A program made the position numbers and the translations under genes. A stretch of DNA of 64,000 nt. Origin: Planococcus sp. 107-1. Its GTDB lineage: Bacteria > Bacillota > Bacilli > Bacillales_A > Planococcaceae. The notes beneath the pieces are model-generated. The model had not been told where the DNA came from and made no database searches. It saw only the letters and a list, made by a program, of their open reading frames with translations. Location of the stretch: the NCBI RefSeq assembly GCF_021513255.1, contig NZ_CP090977.1, positions 2,046,001 through 2,110,000 on the forward strand. Direction: 5' to 3'. Each line of letters begins with the position of its first letter. Position 1 is the first letter of the stretch. Below are positions 48,997 to 59,222 of the stretch, piece by piece.

Positions 48997-49030
48997 ATAA
49001 AGAAAGGAAAGTACAATTGTACTTTCCTTT
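48997..49030 (-). terminator. proS terminator
   Basis: A perfect 12-bp stem AAAGGAAAGTAC/GTACTTTCCTTT (49003-49014 with 49019-49030) is followed on the minus strand by CTTTATTTTTA. The roughly 210 bases between it and polC hold no gene and no clear promoter that I can defend. Confidence 0.8.
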
Positions 49031-49050
49031 AATCATATCAGATTTAACGA

Positions 49051-50754
49051 TTATTTTTTAAAGAATTGCTGCACTTGTTCCAATAATTCTTCGCGTTTCC
49101 ACTCGAATGTCTCACCAGTACGGCGATCCTTCACTTCTAAAATTCCTTCTGCCGCTTTCTTGCCGATCGTTACGCGAAGAGGTATACCGATTAAATCGGC
49201 GTCTGCAAATTTTACACCGGCACGCTCGTTGCGGTCATCCAGCAGCACTTCATAACGATTCGACTTCAGCAGTTCGTGCAATTCTTCCCCAAGCGTACGC
49301 TGCGTTTCATCCTTCATATTGACAGGGACAAGGTGGACTTCATACGGTGCTACCGCATCCGGCCAAGTAAAGCCGTTGTCGTCTTGGAATTGTTCAGCAA
49401 TTGCAGCCACTACGCGCGATACTCCGATGCCGTAGCATCCCATAATATAAGGCGTCGCTCTGCCTTGGTCATTTAAGAATGTCGCTTTCATATCTTCACT
49501 GTATCGCGTTCCCAGTTTGAAGATATGACCCACTTCAATTCCTTTTGCAAAACGGATCGTGCCTTGGCCGTCCGGCGACAAATCGCCTTCTTGGACAAAG
49601 CGGAGATCTGCATATGCTTCAACAGCAAAATCTTTTTCTGGATTTACATTGATGTAATGGAAGCCTTCTTCGTTCGCTCCAGTTATCCCGTTTACAATCG
49701 ATTTCACTGCCTTGTCTGCAAACACACGAATCGAATCCGGCAATTGGACCGGTCCGAGAGAACCGATTTCACAGTTCAACAATTCTTTCACTTCTTCTGG
49801 CGTCGCCATTTCGACGACCGTTGCACCTGTTGCATGTTTCACTTTCACATCATTGATTTCGTGGTCGCCGCGTGACAGTACAACAACAAAATCTTCATCT
49901 GCTTTGAAAACCAACGTTTTGATGCATTTTTCTGGAGAGGTGTTTAAGAAAGCTGATACTTCCGCAATCGTTTTCTGGTCTGGAGTCGGCACTTTTTCCA
50001 TTTCTTTCGGAGCTTCTTCCGATTTCGGATAGTCCATGTTCACTGCCGCCATTTCGATATTCGCTGCATAAGACGATGAATCCGAATAAGCAATCGTATC
50101 TTCTCCGATTTCTGAAAGAACCATGAATTCATGGTTGTCTTTCCCGCCGATCGCACCGGAATCCGCAATCACTGCACGGAAATTCAAACCAAGACGCGTA
50201 AAGATATTCGTATAAGCCTGCATCATTACATCATACGTCTCATCAAGGCTTTCTTTCGTTGCATGGAACGAATACGCATCTTTCATCAAGAATTCACGGC
50301 CGCGAAGCAAACCGAAGCGCGGACGTTTTTCGTCGCGGAATTTTGATTGAATTTGGAAAAGGTTCAATGGCAATTTTTTATAGGACTTGATTTCGTCGCG
50401 CAATAAACTTGTGATGACTTCTTCATGGGTTGCGCCCAATGCAAATTCACGGTTATTACGATCAGTCAATCTCATCAATTCGTCGCCGTATGAATACCAG
50501 CGGCCTGTTTCCTGCCATAGCTCGGCTTGCTGCAAAGCCGGAAGAAAGACTTCCACACTGTTTGCTGCTTCCATCTCTTCGCGGATAATCGTTTCCACTT
50601 TTTGCAGAACTCGCTTGCCCATCGGCAAGAATGAATAGATTCCGCTTGTGTTTTGGCGGATAAAGCCCGCTCTTAATAATAGTTGATGCGATTTCACATC
50701 GGCATCTGCTGGCGTTTCTCTTAATGTAGGGATAAAAGTTGCTGATTGTTTCAT
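49051..50754 (-). CDS. proS: Prolyl-tRNA synthetase
   Basis: This 567-residue class II bacterial-type ProRS has motif 2 ([23 protein letters not shown]) near residue 145, the inserted YbaK-like editing domain (residues about 240-380, [21 protein letters not shown]), motif 3 ([17 protein letters not shown]) near residue 445, and the anticodon-binding domain. It charges tRNA-Pro and edits mischarged alanine. ATG 50754 ([10 protein letters not shown]) is preferred; the upstream in-frame GTG lies in the GAGGTG ribosome site. There is no T-box leader in the short gap to rseP. Confidence 0.97.
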   Translation of the reverse strand: MKQSATFIPTLRETPADADVKSHQLLLRAGFIRQNTSGIYSFLPMGKRVLQKVETIIREEMEAANSVEVFLPALQQAELWQETGRWYSYGDELMRLTDRNNREFALGATHEEVITSLLRDEIKSYKKLPLNLFQIQSKFRDEKRPRFGLLRGREFLMKDAYSFHATKESLDETYDVMMQAYTNIFTRLGLNFRAVIADSGAIGGKDNHEFMVLSEIGEDTIAYSDSSSYAANIEMAAVNMDYPKSEEAPKEMEKVPTPDQKTIAEVSAFLNTSPEKCIKTLVFKADEDFVVVLSRGDHEINDVKVKHATGATVVEMATPEEVKELLNCEIGSLGPVQLPDSIRVFADKAVKSIVNGITGANEEGFHYINVNPEKDFAVEAYADLRFVQEGDLSPDGQGTIRFAKGIEVGHIFKLGTRYSEDMKATFLNDQGRATPYIMGCYGIGVSRVVAAIAEQFQDDNGFTWPDAVAPYEVHLVPVNMKDETQRTLGEELHELLKSNRYEVLLDDRNERAGVKFADADLIGIPLRVTIGKKAAEGILEVKDRRTGETFEWKREELLEQVQQFFKK

Positions 50755-50792
50755 TCCAAAATACACCTCAACTGACTATGAATTTTTACTCT

Positions 50793-52052
50793 TTAAAAGA
50801 AGAACTTCTGAATATCGTTCCAAGTAACCACGATCATCAATAGCATGAGGAGCATGATCCCGACAAAATGGACCATCCCTTCTTTCTGGCGGTCTACCGG
50901 CTTTCCTCTCAATGCTTCAAGGATAAAGAACATCAATCGGCCACCGTCTAATGCCGGCAGCGGAAGCAAGTTCATGATCCCTAAGTTTATGCTGAGCATC
51001 CCTGCCCAGCTCATCAATGTGAAAATACCGTATTTCGCTACTTCTTCTGTCGTTTTGTAAATGCCGACTGGCCCTGATAACGCATCAATCGTGAATTGTC
51101 CGGTTACAAGCATCCCAAGCAAGCGGAAAATCTCCTGGAACCAGAACACGGTACGATCCGCTCCATAAACGAAGGAGCCTAAAAAGTCCTTTTCAAATGG
51201 GCTTTGGTATAAAACGCCGATCACTCCGATTTTTTCCGGAGACTGCTCGGAAACTTCCGGCGTGATTGTGAAATTCAGCATCTCTTCGCCGCGCTCTACT
51301 TGGAATGGCAATGGATTTCCTGCATTATCCTGGACAATTGCTACTAATTCATCCCAATTCGCAATCGCTTTTCCGTCGATATTCGTTACTAAATCACCGT
51401 TTTGCATGCCCGCTTCAGCAGCTGGGCTGTCTTCAGTCACTTCCGTAATGATCGGTTCGTTTGTTGGAATACCCTGCATCATTCCGAGTGCTGAAAAAAT
51501 GAAGAATGCCAAGATAAAGTTAAATAGCGGACCTGCAAAGATTGTCATAAAGCGATGTCCGATGCTCTTCGAATCGAATTGGCGGTCATATGGCGCCAAA
51601 ATGGTTTCTTTGCCATTTTCTTCGACTACCGCATCCCGGGCAACTTCGATACGGACGAACTTCTCTTCTTCATCGTATCCTTTAATATAAAGATCTTTTT
51701 CCAAGTCTGCTTCTTCGACTTCAAGCAATAAAATATCCGGATACATCGTTTTCTGATTCATGATGATTTTTTCGGCTTTGCCTTCTGAATTGAGCAAAAC
51801 TCCAATCCGGTGCCCTGCTTGAATTTGGATCGTATCCAAATCTTCCCCTGCCATACGGACATAGCCGCCTATCGGCAACAGCCGAACCGTATAAATGGTT
51901 TCACCTTTGGTGATGCCAAGAATTTTAGGACCCATGCCAATCGCAAATTCCCGTACTAGTATTCCTGCACGTTTCGCAAAGAGGAAATGCCCCAATTCGT
52001 GAAAAAATACTAAAGCGCCGAAAATTATGATAAACGCTAATACTGTCTCCAT
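50793..52052 (-). CDS. rseP: Site-2 zinc metalloprotease RseP/RasP
   Basis: This 419-residue membrane protease has the zinc motif HELGH at residues 18-22 in the first helix, a PDZ domain (residues about 190-260, EAGMQNGDLVTNIDGK) and NLLPLPALDGGR near residue 360 with the third ligand. It cuts anti-sigma factors, signal peptides and FtsL inside the membrane. The dxr-rseP-proS-polC order is conserved in Bacillales. Confidence 0.96.
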   Translation of the reverse strand: METVLAFIIIFGALVFFHELGHFLFAKRAGILVREFAIGMGPKILGITKGETIYTVRLLPIGGYVRMAGEDLDTIQIQAGHRIGVLLNSEGKAEKIIMNQKTMYPDILLLEVEEADLEKDLYIKGYDEEEKFVRIEVARDAVVEENGKETILAPYDRQFDSKSIGHRFMTIFAGPLFNFILAFFIFSALGMMQGIPTNEPIITEVTEDSPAAEAGMQNGDLVTNIDGKAIANWDELVAIVQDNAGNPLPFQVERGEEMLNFTITPEVSEQSPEKIGVIGVLYQSPFEKDFLGSFVYGADRTVFWFQEIFRLLGMLVTGQFTIDALSGPVGIYKTTEEVAKYGIFTLMSWAGMLSINLGIMNLLPLPALDGGRLMFFILEALRGKPVDRQKEGMVHFVGIMLLMLLMIVVTWNDIQKFFF

Positions 52053-52094
52053 ATAAACCCATCCTTATAAACCGTATTCGGTTTTAATCTTTAG

Positions 52095-53240
52095 CTATTT
52101 TAGCATGTTTTTAACGGATTTTCTTGTTTCAGCATCGACGTGCAGGATCGTTTCCAAATCGGGTACAGAAATAACTTCATGATTGTGCATCGCGCGCTCA
52201 ATCAGCTCTTCGATTTGAAGAAACTTGATTTCTTCATTCAAGAACATCGCCACAGCTTGTTCATTCGCTGCATTTAATACAGTGGTCATCGTGCCGCCCG
52301 TTTTCCCTGCTTCAAAAGCAAGTTTCAGCGCATGGAAACGCTCATAGTCCATTTCACGGAAATGCAATTTCCCAAGTTCAGCAAGATTCAAGCGCTTCGC
52401 TTGTGGACGTGGCAAACGATCCGGGTAGGATAAGGCATATTGGATGGGCACTCTCATATCGGGCGTTCCTAGTTGGGCAATGACGCTTGTGTCTTGAAAT
52501 TCCACCATGGAATGGATGATGCTTTCCCGGTGCAGCAAGACATCAATATCTTCGTACGGAAAATCGAATAGTACGTGGGCTTCGATTACTTCCAGCCCTT
52601 TATTGATCATCGTCGCTGAATCGATGGTGATTTTTGCTCCCATTGACCAATTCGGATGGTTTAGCGCTTCTTTGACTGTGACATTTTTCAGCTCTTCACG
52701 TGTCGAATCGCGGAAACTTCCGCCGGAAGCCGTTAAAATCAAGCGGCTGGCCTGTTCTCTTTTTTCCCCGTTCAACGCCTGGAATAATGCAGAATGTTCA
52801 CTATCCACCGGCAATACGTCAGCTCCGTATTTTTTTGCACTGTCCAAGACGAGATGTCCGGCAGTAACCAATGTTTCTTTATTGGCGATGGCAATGGTGC
52901 GCCCCAGTTTTATAGCTTCCAATGTCGGTTCCAATCCAACACTGCCAATAACTGCATTGACCAGCACATCCGCATCGTATGTAGCCGTCTCGATTAATCC
53001 CGCATGGCCAAAGACAAACGAGACGCCAGGATATTCTCTTCTAAGTTCATTTGCATCTTCTTCTCTCTGTACACAAACAATTTCAGGTCGAAATTCTTGA
53101 ATGAGTTTTTTGACCACGTTAATATTTTTGCCCGCAGAAAATCCTCGCAATGTGAATTCTGTATGATGCTCTCTAATTATGTCAGCTGTTTGCATACCGA
53201 TCGAGCCGGTCGCTCCCAATAAAATGATATTTTTACCCAT
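52095..53240 (-). CDS. dxr: 1-deoxy-D-xylulose 5-phosphate reductoisomerase
   Basis: This 381-residue enzyme catalyses the first committed step of the MEP isoprenoid pathway (DXP to MEP, NADPH and metal dependent). It has the NADPH loop [10 protein letters not shown] at residues 8-17, [12 protein letters not shown] near residue 122, and the metal/substrate signatures [11 protein letters not shown] and LTASGGSFR. It lies upstream of rseP and downstream of cdsA and uppS; UppS uses the isoprenoid product, a sensible grouping. Confidence 0.97.
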   Translation of the reverse strand: MGKNIILLGATGSIGMQTADIIREHHTEFTLRGFSAGKNINVVKKLIQEFRPEIVCVQREEDANELRREYPGVSFVFGHAGLIETATYDADVLVNAVIGSVGLEPTLEAIKLGRTIAIANKETLVTAGHLVLDSAKKYGADVLPVDSEHSALFQALNGEKREQASRLILTASGGSFRDSTREELKNVTVKEALNHPNWSMGAKITIDSATMINKGLEVIEAHVLFDFPYEDIDVLLHRESIIHSMVEFQDTSVIAQLGTPDMRVPIQYALSYPDRLPRPQAKRLNLAELGKLHFREMDYERFHALKLAFEAGKTGGTMTTVLNAANEQAVAMFLNEEIKFLQIEELIERAMHNHEVISVPDLETILHVDAETRKSVKNMLK

Positions 53241-53256
53241 TCAAATAATTCCTTTC

Positions 53257-54048
53257 TTAGATGAAATGCAAAAAGTGTAGCAAAGGCATAACAAATAGAA
53301 TACTGTCGAAACGATCCAGTATGCCGCCGTGCCCAGGCAAAATAGTACCGGAATCTTTTACATTAAAATGGCGCTTCAGTGCTGATTCGACTAAATCACC
53401 CATTTGTCCGAAAACGGAAGCGATGATGGACACGCCAATAATCAGAAGCACCGGTTTTTCGAGGTCTACAAAGAAGTTGAAGATCAACCCGATAGCAATA
53501 GCCCAGACAATTCCGCCAACAAAACCCTCAATGGTCTTATTTGGCGATATTTCCGGCCAAAGCTTGCGTTTGCCTATTTTGCGCCCAGTAAAATAAGCCC
53601 CGGAATCCGTGAACCAAACCACTAGGAGTGCAAAGACGACAAACGCCAGCCCTTCCACTCGAGTTTCGATCAAGTAATAGAATCCGATTCCTACATATAA
53701 AGTGCCCAGAATCGCAAAAGCGGCATCGTCGAAAGTGAAGCTATTTTTTACGACTACTGTATGAATCAATAAGAGAATGACTGCTAAAAAGGCAATTTCG
53801 ACTTTCACATAGCCGGTCACTTCCGTTAACTCGATTGCCCATTTATCTGGAAGCATGAATGCATAAAGTGCGATAAGGGATATGAGCCCCGGAATGCTCC
53901 ACAAAGTTCTGCCTTTCATTTTTAAGAGCTCTTGCAACCCGATCGTCGCAAGTGCATAAGTAAGCAAGATAAACGGGATTCCGCCAATGATGACAAAAGG
54001 GATGAAGAGGGCAGCCGCTACAATCCCGGTTATGATCCGTTGTTTCAA
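53257..54048 (-). CDS. cdsA: Phosphatidate cytidylyltransferase CdsA
   Basis: This 263-residue polytopic membrane enzyme (about eight helices) makes CDP-diacylglycerol from phosphatidate and CTP. The family signature lies at the C-terminus: SALKRHFNVKDSG followed by LPGHGGILDRFDS near residues 220-250. It overlaps uppS by four bases. Its product feeds PgsA, encoded at 15901. Confidence 0.96.
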   Translation of the reverse strand: MKQRIITGIVAAALFIPFVIIGGIPFILLTYALATIGLQELLKMKGRTLWSIPGLISLIALYAFMLPDKWAIELTEVTGYVKVEIAFLAVILLLIHTVVVKNSFTFDDAAFAILGTLYVGIGFYYLIETRVEGLAFVVFALLVVWFTDSGAYFTGRKIGKRKLWPEISPNKTIEGFVGGIVWAIAIGLIFNFFVDLEKPVLLIIGVSIIASVFGQMGDLVESALKRHFNVKDSGTILPGHGGILDRFDSILFVMPLLHFLHFI

Positions 54049-54836
54049 TTCGCTTCTTCTCCCTTCAATCCTCCAAAACGGCGGTTTCGCTGCTGATAGT
54101 TCTCGATGGCTTCAAGCAATGACTCTTCGCCAAAATCCGGCCATAGGGTTTCGGTAAACCAAAACTCTGTATATGCCAGCTGCCAAAGCATAAAATTGCT
54201 TAAACGGACTTCGCCGCTCGTACGGATCAACAAATCAGGTTCAGGAAGCTGATTGGTCATCAACCCGTTTGTAATATGATCTTCTGTAATATCCTCTATG
54301 GCTAATTTTCCAGCTTGGACTTGTGATGCAATATCTTTAACAGCATCCACAATTTCCGCCCGGCTTCCATAGTTCAAAGCGAAATTCAAAATAAGGCCGG
54401 TATTGTCCTTTGTGGCCTCTTTTGCTTTGCGAATCGCTTCAATGGTGTGCGACGGCAAATTATGATGATAACCCATCATTTCTACACGTACATTTTCTTC
54501 AATTAATTCTGGAAGAAAAGTCGATAAAAATTCTTCAGGCAAACGCATCAAAAAATCCACTTCCATTTTAGGGCGTTTCCAGTTTTCTGTTGAAAACGCA
54601 TAAAGCGTTAAAACACTTACCCCTAAATGATTGGCAAGTTTTGTGATTTTGCGGACCGTCTTCATTCCTTCATGGTGGCCAGCTATTCTAGGTAGTGAAC
54701 GTTTTTTTGCCCAGCGTCCATTCCCATCCATAATAATGGCGATATGCGCCGGCACTTCTTCATTTGCCACGGCTAAAGCACGGCTTTCGTTTTCCGGCGC
54801 AGTATCGGCCATTCTTTTTAGTAGTTTATTGAACAT
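54045..54836 (-). CDS. uppS: Undecaprenyl diphosphate synthase
   Basis: This 263-residue cis-prenyltransferase has HIAIIMDGNGRWAKKR near residues 31-46 (the catalytic aspartate in MDGNGRWA) and AFSTENWKRP near residue 80, with the arginine motif DLLIRTSGEVRLSNF near residue 205. It makes the C55 lipid carrier for cell-wall synthesis. Start ATG 54836; the stop overlaps the cdsA start (ATGA). Confidence 0.97.
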   Translation of the reverse strand: MFNKLLKRMADTAPENESRALAVANEEVPAHIAIIMDGNGRWAKKRSLPRIAGHHEGMKTVRKITKLANHLGVSVLTLYAFSTENWKRPKMEVDFLMRLPEEFLSTFLPELIEENVRVEMMGYHHNLPSHTIEAIRKAKEATKDNTGLILNFALNYGSRAEIVDAVKDIASQVQAGKLAIEDITEDHITNGLMTNQLPEPDLLIRTSGEVRLSNFMLWQLAYTEFWFTETLWPDFGEESLLEAIENYQQRNRRFGGLKGEEAN

Positions 54837-54941
54837 TATCTAATCCTCCACCTATTACAAATCGGCATGTCTAATGCTTATCATATCAAAAAAATCACCT
54901 TCGTGCGCTTTCTTTCACGAAGCACTTGTATTTTTTTGGCA

Positions 54942-54972
54942 TAAAAAAAGCGTCCTGTAAAACAGGACGCTT
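54942..54972 (-). terminator. Terminator between frr and uppS
   Basis: A perfect 10-bp stem AAGCGTCCTG/CAGGACGCTT (54948-54957 with 54963-54972) is followed on the minus strand by seven T. Confidence 0.87.
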
Positions 54973-54992
54973 AATAACGAGTGAAAGTTCGA

Positions 54993-55550
54993 TTAGACTT
55001 CTAAAATTTCTTTTTCTTTGTCTTTAGCGACTTCGTCAATTTTAGCAATATAAGAATCCGTCAATTTTTGGACATCATCTGAATAGCTGCGCAAGTCATC
55101 TTCCGTGATTTCACTCTTTTTCTCGAGTTTTTTCAAGTCATCATTTGCATCACGGCGGATATTGCGGATACCCACTTTCGCTTCTTCCGCTTCTTTTTTC
55201 ACTTGCTTCACTAAGTCTTTGCGCCGTTCTTCTGTTAATGCAGGAATCGCCAAGCGAATGACCGTTCCGTCATTTGATGGGCTTAGACCTAAATCGGATT
55301 TCATGATGGCTTTTTCAATATCGCCCATGACTGTTTTATCATACGGCTGGATTACGATCAAACGTGCTTCCGGAACCGAAATTCCAGCTACTTGGTTGAT
55401 CGGTGTTGGAGCTCCGTAGTATTCTACTGTCAGCTTATTCAGGATTGAAGGGTTTGCACGTCCTGCGCGGATAGAAGAAAGTTCACGTGAAAAAGCTTGA
55501 ATGGCATTTTCCATTTTTGTTTTCGTATCGTTCAATACAGTTTTCGGCAT
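54993..55550 (-). CDS. frr: Ribosome recycling factor
   Basis: This 185-residue RRF is a three-helix bundle plus beta domain ([58 protein letters not shown]). It splits post-termination ribosomes with EF-G. Its ATG shares one base with the pyrH stop (TAATG), so the two are coupled. The pyrH-frr pair is near-universal. Confidence 0.98.
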   Translation of the reverse strand: MPKTVLNDTKTKMENAIQAFSRELSSIRAGRANPSILNKLTVEYYGAPTPINQVAGISVPEARLIVIQPYDKTVMGDIEKAIMKSDLGLSPSNDGTVIRLAIPALTEERRKDLVKQVKKEAEEAKVGIRNIRRDANDDLKKLEKKSEITEDDLRSYSDDVQKLTDSYIAKIDEVAKDKEKEILEV

Positions 55551-56275
55551 TATATTGTTCTCCTCACTACTGTCCCGATTTTTTCACCGAGAACAGCCCG
55601 TTTTATATTTCCATTTTCCATAATTGAGAATACTACGAGTGGAATGTCATTGTCCATACAAAGTGTAGAAGCAGTAGAATCCATCACTTGCAGCCCTTGC
55701 TGAATTACATCGAAATAGGAAAGCTCTTCGTATTTAACAGCAGTTGAATCTGTTTTCGGATCAGCTGAATATACGCCGTCCACATTGTTCTTCGCCATTA
55801 AAATTACATCTGCTTCAATTTCAGCAGCACGGAGTGCAGCTGTCGTATCTGTCGAGAAGTAAGGATTTCCTGTACCTGCAGCAAAGATGACTACGCGTTT
55901 TTTCTCCAAATGGCGGATCGCTCTTCTGCGGATATAAGGTTCTGCAACTTGGCGCATTTCAATAGAAGAAAGTACGCGCGTTTCAATGCCTTGCTTTTCC
56001 AAGGAATCCTGCAATGCCAATGAATTCATAACGGTTGCAAGCATCCCCATATAATCTGCAGTGGCACGGTCCATTCCCATTTCTGAACCGATTTTGCCTC
56101 TCCAAATGTTGCCGCCGCCTACAACTACAGCAACTTCTACACCCAGCTCTACTACTTCTTTGACTTGGCTGGCTACCGTTTTGATGATTTCAGGAGACAA
56201 ACCAAAACCTTGTCCACCTGCCATCGCTTCTCCACTTAGTTTTAGTACAATGCGTTTATATTGTTGAACACTCAT
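55550..56275 (-). CDS. pyrH: UMP kinase
   Basis: This 241-residue hexameric amino-acid-kinase-fold enzyme makes UDP from UMP. It shows [13 protein letters not shown] at residues 8-20, [12 protein letters not shown] near residue 52, [20 protein letters not shown] near residue 130 and [10 protein letters not shown] near residue 165. It lies between tsf and frr, the usual order. A terminator-like hairpin separates it from tsf. Confidence 0.97.
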   Translation of the reverse strand: MSVQQYKRIVLKLSGEAMAGGQGFGLSPEIIKTVASQVKEVVELGVEVAVVVGGGNIWRGKIGSEMGMDRATADYMGMLATVMNSLALQDSLEKQGIETRVLSSIEMRQVAEPYIRRRAIRHLEKKRVVIFAAGTGNPYFSTDTTAALRAAEIEADVILMAKNNVDGVYSADPKTDSTAVKYEELSYFDVIQQGLQVMDSTASTLCMDNDIPLVVFSIMENGNIKRAVLGEKIGTVVRRTI

Positions 56276-56302
56276 CGGTACCCTCCATTACACTTTTATT
56301 GA

Positions 56303-56330
56303 AAAATAGGGAACACTTGGACGTGTTCCC
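56303..56330 (-). terminator. Terminator between tsf and pyrH
   Basis: An 8-bp stem GGGAACAC/GTGTTCCC (56309-56316 with 56323-56330) is followed on the minus strand by TATTTTT. Confidence 0.8.
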
Positions 56331-56351
56331 CAGGTAAAACATATTAAATGA

Positions 56352-57236
56352 TTATTTTTTGTTGACTTGGCTCATAACTTCATCAGCAAAGTTATCTTCG
56401 CGTTTTTCGATTCCTTCTCCAACTTCATAACGGATGAATTCTTTTACAGATCCGCCAGTTGAAGCTGCGAAATCGCGTACTTTTTGGTCTGAGTTTTTAA
56501 CGAAAGCTTGGTCAAGCAAGCAAACGTCTTCGAAGTATTTACCAAGGCGGCCTTCTACCATCTTCGCAACGATGTTTTCAGGTTTGCCTTCGTTTAGAGC
56601 TTGTTCAGTCAAGATTTTGCGCTCATGTTCTACTTCTTCAGCAGAAACTTCATCGCGTGATACATATTTAGGGTTCAATGCAGCAATGTGCATTGCGATA
56701 TCGCGTGCTGCGCTATCGTCAGTTGAGTTTTCAAGAACAACTAGTACGGAAATGCGGCCACCCATGTGCAGGTATGGACCAAAAGCATCTGCGTCTGTTT
56801 TTGTACGGATTTCAAAACGGCGCAAAGTGATTTTTTCACCGATTTTAGCGATTGCATTTGAGATGTGGTCCGCAACAGTAGAACCGTTAGACATTGTTGA
56901 AGCAGTAGCTTCTTCAATTGTAGCCGGTTTTGTTGTGATCAAGTGCTCACCAAGTTCTTTAACAAGCGTTTGGAAACCTTCGTTTTTCGCTACGAAATCT
57001 GTTTCAGCGTTTACTTCGAAGATGACTGCATCGTTGCCTTGAACAAGGATTGAAGTGATCCCTTCAGCAGCGATTCTGTCCGCTTTTTTAGAAGCGCTTG
57101 AAAGGCCTTTTTCACGCAAGAAATCCATTGCTGCGTCGATGTCGCCATCTGTTTGTACTAGTGCTTTTTTGCAATCCATCATACCTGCGCCTGTTTTTTC
57201 ACGCAATTCTTTTACCATTTGAGCTGTAACTGCCAT
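56352..57236 (-). CDS. tsf: Elongation factor Ts
   Basis: This 294-residue EF-Ts has [16 protein letters not shown] at residues 12-27 and a core with the [11 protein letters not shown] motif near residue 80. It is the exchange factor that reloads EF-Tu with GTP. It lies downstream of rpsB across an internal terminator-like hairpin, the standard rpsB-tsf pair. Confidence 0.98.
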   Translation of the reverse strand: MAVTAQMVKELREKTGAGMMDCKKALVQTDGDIDAAMDFLREKGLSSASKKADRIAAEGITSILVQGNDAVIFEVNAETDFVAKNEGFQTLVKELGEHLITTKPATIEEATASTMSNGSTVADHISNAIAKIGEKITLRRFEIRTKTDADAFGPYLHMGGRISVLVVLENSTDDSAARDIAMHIAALNPKYVSRDEVSAEEVEHERKILTEQALNEGKPENIVAKMVEGRLGKYFEDVCLLDQAFVKNSDQKVRDFAASTGGSVKEFIRYEVGEGIEKREDNFADEVMSQVNKK

Positions 57237-57271
57237 GATTAAATTCCTCCTTAAGATGTGTACGATTTCTC

Positions 57272-57309
57272 AAAAAAAGGTGATAAGTGGGTTTGGCCGC
57301 TTATCACCT
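57272..57309 (-). terminator. Hairpin terminator between rpsB and tsf
   Basis: A perfect 10-bp stem AGGTGATAAG/CTTATCACCT (57278-57287 with 57300-57309) is followed by TTTTTT on the minus strand. Its place inside the rpsB-tsf operon suggests partial termination that sets the protein ratio. Confidence 0.8.
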
Positions 57310-57323
57310 GTCATACTTGTGAA

Positions 57324-58040
57324 TTACTCAGCAGATTCTGCTGCTACTTCTTCGTCTTCTTCAGGTTTTGACTCAAGCAAAGCATCAGCCATTTTACCAG
57401 TCAAAAGTTTAACCGCGCGGATTGCATCATCGTTTGCAGGGATTACATAATCGATTTCATCCGGATCACAGTTTGTATCAACGATACCAACGATAGGAAT
57501 GTTCAATTTGATTGCTTCTGCTACTGCAATGCGTTCTTTACGTGGGTCAACTACGAACATTACGTCCGGAAGTGAACTCATATCACGGATACCGCCAAGG
57601 AATTTAACAAGACGTTCGTGTTGTTTTTTCAATTGAACTACTTCTTTTTTCGGTAGAACTTCAAAAGTTCCATCTTCTTCCATGCGTTCGATTTGTTTCA
57701 AACGATTCACACGTTTTTGGATTGTACCGAAGTTAGTAAGTGTTCCACCCAACCAACGTTGGTTGATGTAGTAGTTGCCAGAACGTTCTGCTTCTTCTTT
57801 GATCGCGTCCTGAGCTTGTTTTTTCGTACCAACGAATAGTACTTTACCGCCTTCTTCGCCCACTTGTTTCATGAAGCTATAAGCTTCTTCCAATTTGCGG
57901 ACTGTTTTTTGAAGATCGATAATGTAGATACCGTTACGCTCGACGAAAATATATTTTTTCATTTTCGGGTTCCAACGGCGAGTCTGGTGACCGAAGTGTA
58001 CACCAGCTTCAAGCAATTGTTTCATAGAAATTACTGACAT
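57324..58040 (-). CDS. rpsB: 30S ribosomal protein S2
   Basis: This 238-residue protein matches S2 ([66 protein letters not shown]) with a Glu-rich tail. ATG 58040 is chosen, 8 bases after GGAGG. The open frame extends upstream to 58127, but that part overlaps the structured leader and lacks similarity to S2. The promoter is at 58156-58185. Confidence 0.98.
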   Translation of the reverse strand: MSVISMKQLLEAGVHFGHQTRRWNPKMKKYIFVERNGIYIIDLQKTVRKLEEAYSFMKQVGEEGGKVLFVGTKKQAQDAIKEEAERSGNYYINQRWLGGTLTNFGTIQKRVNRLKQIERMEEDGTFEVLPKKEVVQLKKQHERLVKFLGGIRDMSSLPDVMFVVDPRKERIAVAEAIKLNIPIVGIVDTNCDPDEIDYVIPANDDAIRAVKLLTGKMADALLESKPEEDEEVAAESAE

Positions 58041-58155
58041 GTTTGTTTCCTCCTGATAGGTTATTTTTCCCTCCGCATTTTTCTTCTCTGAACCGTTACT
58101 TTTGCAAGCACCTGCGGAACAGATCAAAATGCGTGTGTATTTAACACCATTTGAA
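58041..58155 (-). promoter_or_regulatory. rpsB 5' leader, putative S2 autoregulatory RNA
   Basis: The roughly 110-base leader folds: CGCATTTT and AAAATGCG (58074-58081 with 58126-58133) pair and enclose a structured segment with a GGTGCTTGCAAAAG core. Firmicute rpsB genes carry a conserved S2-binding leader, and this position and shape fit. The identification rests on pairing and place, not on a covariance search. Confidence 0.5.
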
Positions 58156-58185
58156 ATTATACCACGGTCTTCCTTAGTTCCGCAA
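58156..58185 (-). promoter_or_regulatory. rpsB promoter
   Basis: On the minus strand TTGCGG (58180-58185) and TATAAT (58156-58161), with TGG just before the -10, are separated by 18 bases. Confidence 0.75.
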
Positions 58186-58231
58186 CAAGTTTGTTTAACA
58201 AGTTGAATTTGTTCGTAAATATTCTGTAAAA

Positions 58232-58290
58232 CAGCTTCGCTTTCCTACGGGCTCCAAAGGAAAGCGTCCGTCCAGAGCAAAACGCGAGTC
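58232..58290. repeat. Degenerate copy of a GC-rich intergenic repeat (putative)
   Basis: A perfect 9-bp hairpin CGCTTTCCT/AGGAAAGCG (58238-58246 with 58258-58266) is followed by CGTCCGTCCAGAGC and an AAAACGCGAGTC tail. The word pattern resembles short palindromic repeats scattered in Bacillales genomes. It fills the codY-rpsB gap, 58041-58355, which otherwise holds only the rpsB promoter and leader and the codY terminator. Confidence 0.4.
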
Positions 58291-58311
58291 TTCTCATCAG
58301 TGTCTCATCAC

Positions 58312-58346
58312 GCAAAAAAAGACACCGGAATTTATCCGGTGCCTTT
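58312..58346 (-). terminator. codY terminator
   Basis: An 11-base stem with one G-U/mismatch position (58318-58328 with 58336-58346, core CACCGG/CCGGTG) is followed on the minus strand by TTTTTTTG. Confidence 0.85.
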
Positions 58347-58355
58347 CGATTTTAA

Positions 58356-59135
58356 TTAGTTCATTTTCAATTGTTCAAGTTCAGCTAGGAATTTCGTGTT
58401 CAATACTTTAATGTATGTCCCTTTCATCCCTAGAGAGCGTGATTCAATTACGCCAGCACTTTCAAGTTTGCGAAGTGCGTTAACGATAACTGAACGAGTG
58501 ATGCCGACACGGTCAGCGATTTTCGAAGCGACTAGCAAGCCTTCGTTGCCGTCAAGCTCTTCAAAAATATGTTCGATGGCTTCAAGTTCACTGTATGAAA
58601 GTGAAGAAATCGCCATTTGAACAACCGCTTTGCTGCGTGCTTCCTCTTCGATGCGGTCGCCTTTTTCGCGAAGGATTTCCATCCCAACTACTGTAGCGCC
58701 GTATTCTCCAAGAATTAAATCATCATCGTGGAATTCTCCGTTGACGCGGCCTAAAAGAAGCGTACCTAAACGTTCTCCGCCACCGATGATGGGTACGATC
58801 GTTGTTAAAGCTTCTTTGAACAATTCACGCTCTTCCACTGGGAAGATTGTGTGTTCGCTGTTGACATCCAAGTTTTCAGTTGTTTCGTGGATGTTTGAAA
58901 GGTTTTGAGTATACTCAGTTGGGAATTGACGCTCTTCAAGCATCCCGATCATGCGCTCGTTTTCAATTTGCTGGTTGATTGCATATCCAAGAACTTTACC
59001 TTTGCGGCTTACGACGAAAGCGTTGCATTCGATTACTTCGCTTAATGTTTCAGCCATGTCCTTGAAGTTTACAGGTTTCCCTGCAGCAGCTTGCAGCATT
59101 GAGTTAATACGACGTGTTTTTTCCAATAAATTCAT
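58356..59135 (-). CDS. codY: Global nutritional repressor CodY
   Basis: This 259-residue regulator has an N-terminal GAF domain sensing branched-chain amino acids (residues 1-155) and a C-terminal winged helix with [21 protein letters not shown] near residues 203-223, the near-invariant CodY recognition segment. It also binds GTP and controls nutrient-limitation genes. It closes the xerC-hslV-hslU-codY cluster. A partial CodY-like box lies 40 bases upstream of its start. Confidence 0.97.
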   Translation of the reverse strand: MNLLEKTRRINSMLQAAAGKPVNFKDMAETLSEVIECNAFVVSRKGKVLGYAINQQIENERMIGMLEERQFPTEYTQNLSNIHETTENLDVNSEHTIFPVEERELFKEALTTIVPIIGGGERLGTLLLGRVNGEFHDDDLILGEYGATVVGMEILREKGDRIEEEARSKAVVQMAISSLSYSELEAIEHIFEELDGNEGLLVASKIADRVGITRSVIVNALRKLESAGVIESRSLGMKGTYIKVLNTKFLAELEQLKMN

Positions 59136-59175
59136 TTAAATGAACCTCCTACTAATTTACGAACAGTATTTATTT

Positions 59176-59190
59176 AATATTCTAAAGGTT
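59176..59190 (-). promoter_or_regulatory. Weak CodY-box-like sequence upstream of codY
   Basis: AATATTCTAAAGGTT (plus strand) matches 11 of 15 positions of AATTTTCWGAAAATT. A possible -10 (TAGAAT, minus strand) overlaps it. Autoregulation is plausible but the match is weak. Confidence 0.3.
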
Positions 59191-59222
59191 TTTACTACTT
59201 AATGAAACTATTTTGCATGAAA

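Noticed and set aside
50755-50792. T-box leader for proS
   Set aside because: Only 38 bases separate rseP and proS on the transcribed strand, too short for a T-box.
57324-58127. Longer S2 protein starting at 58127
   Set aside because: The extra 29 residues overlap the folded leader and do not resemble S2. A strong ribosome site precedes ATG 58040.
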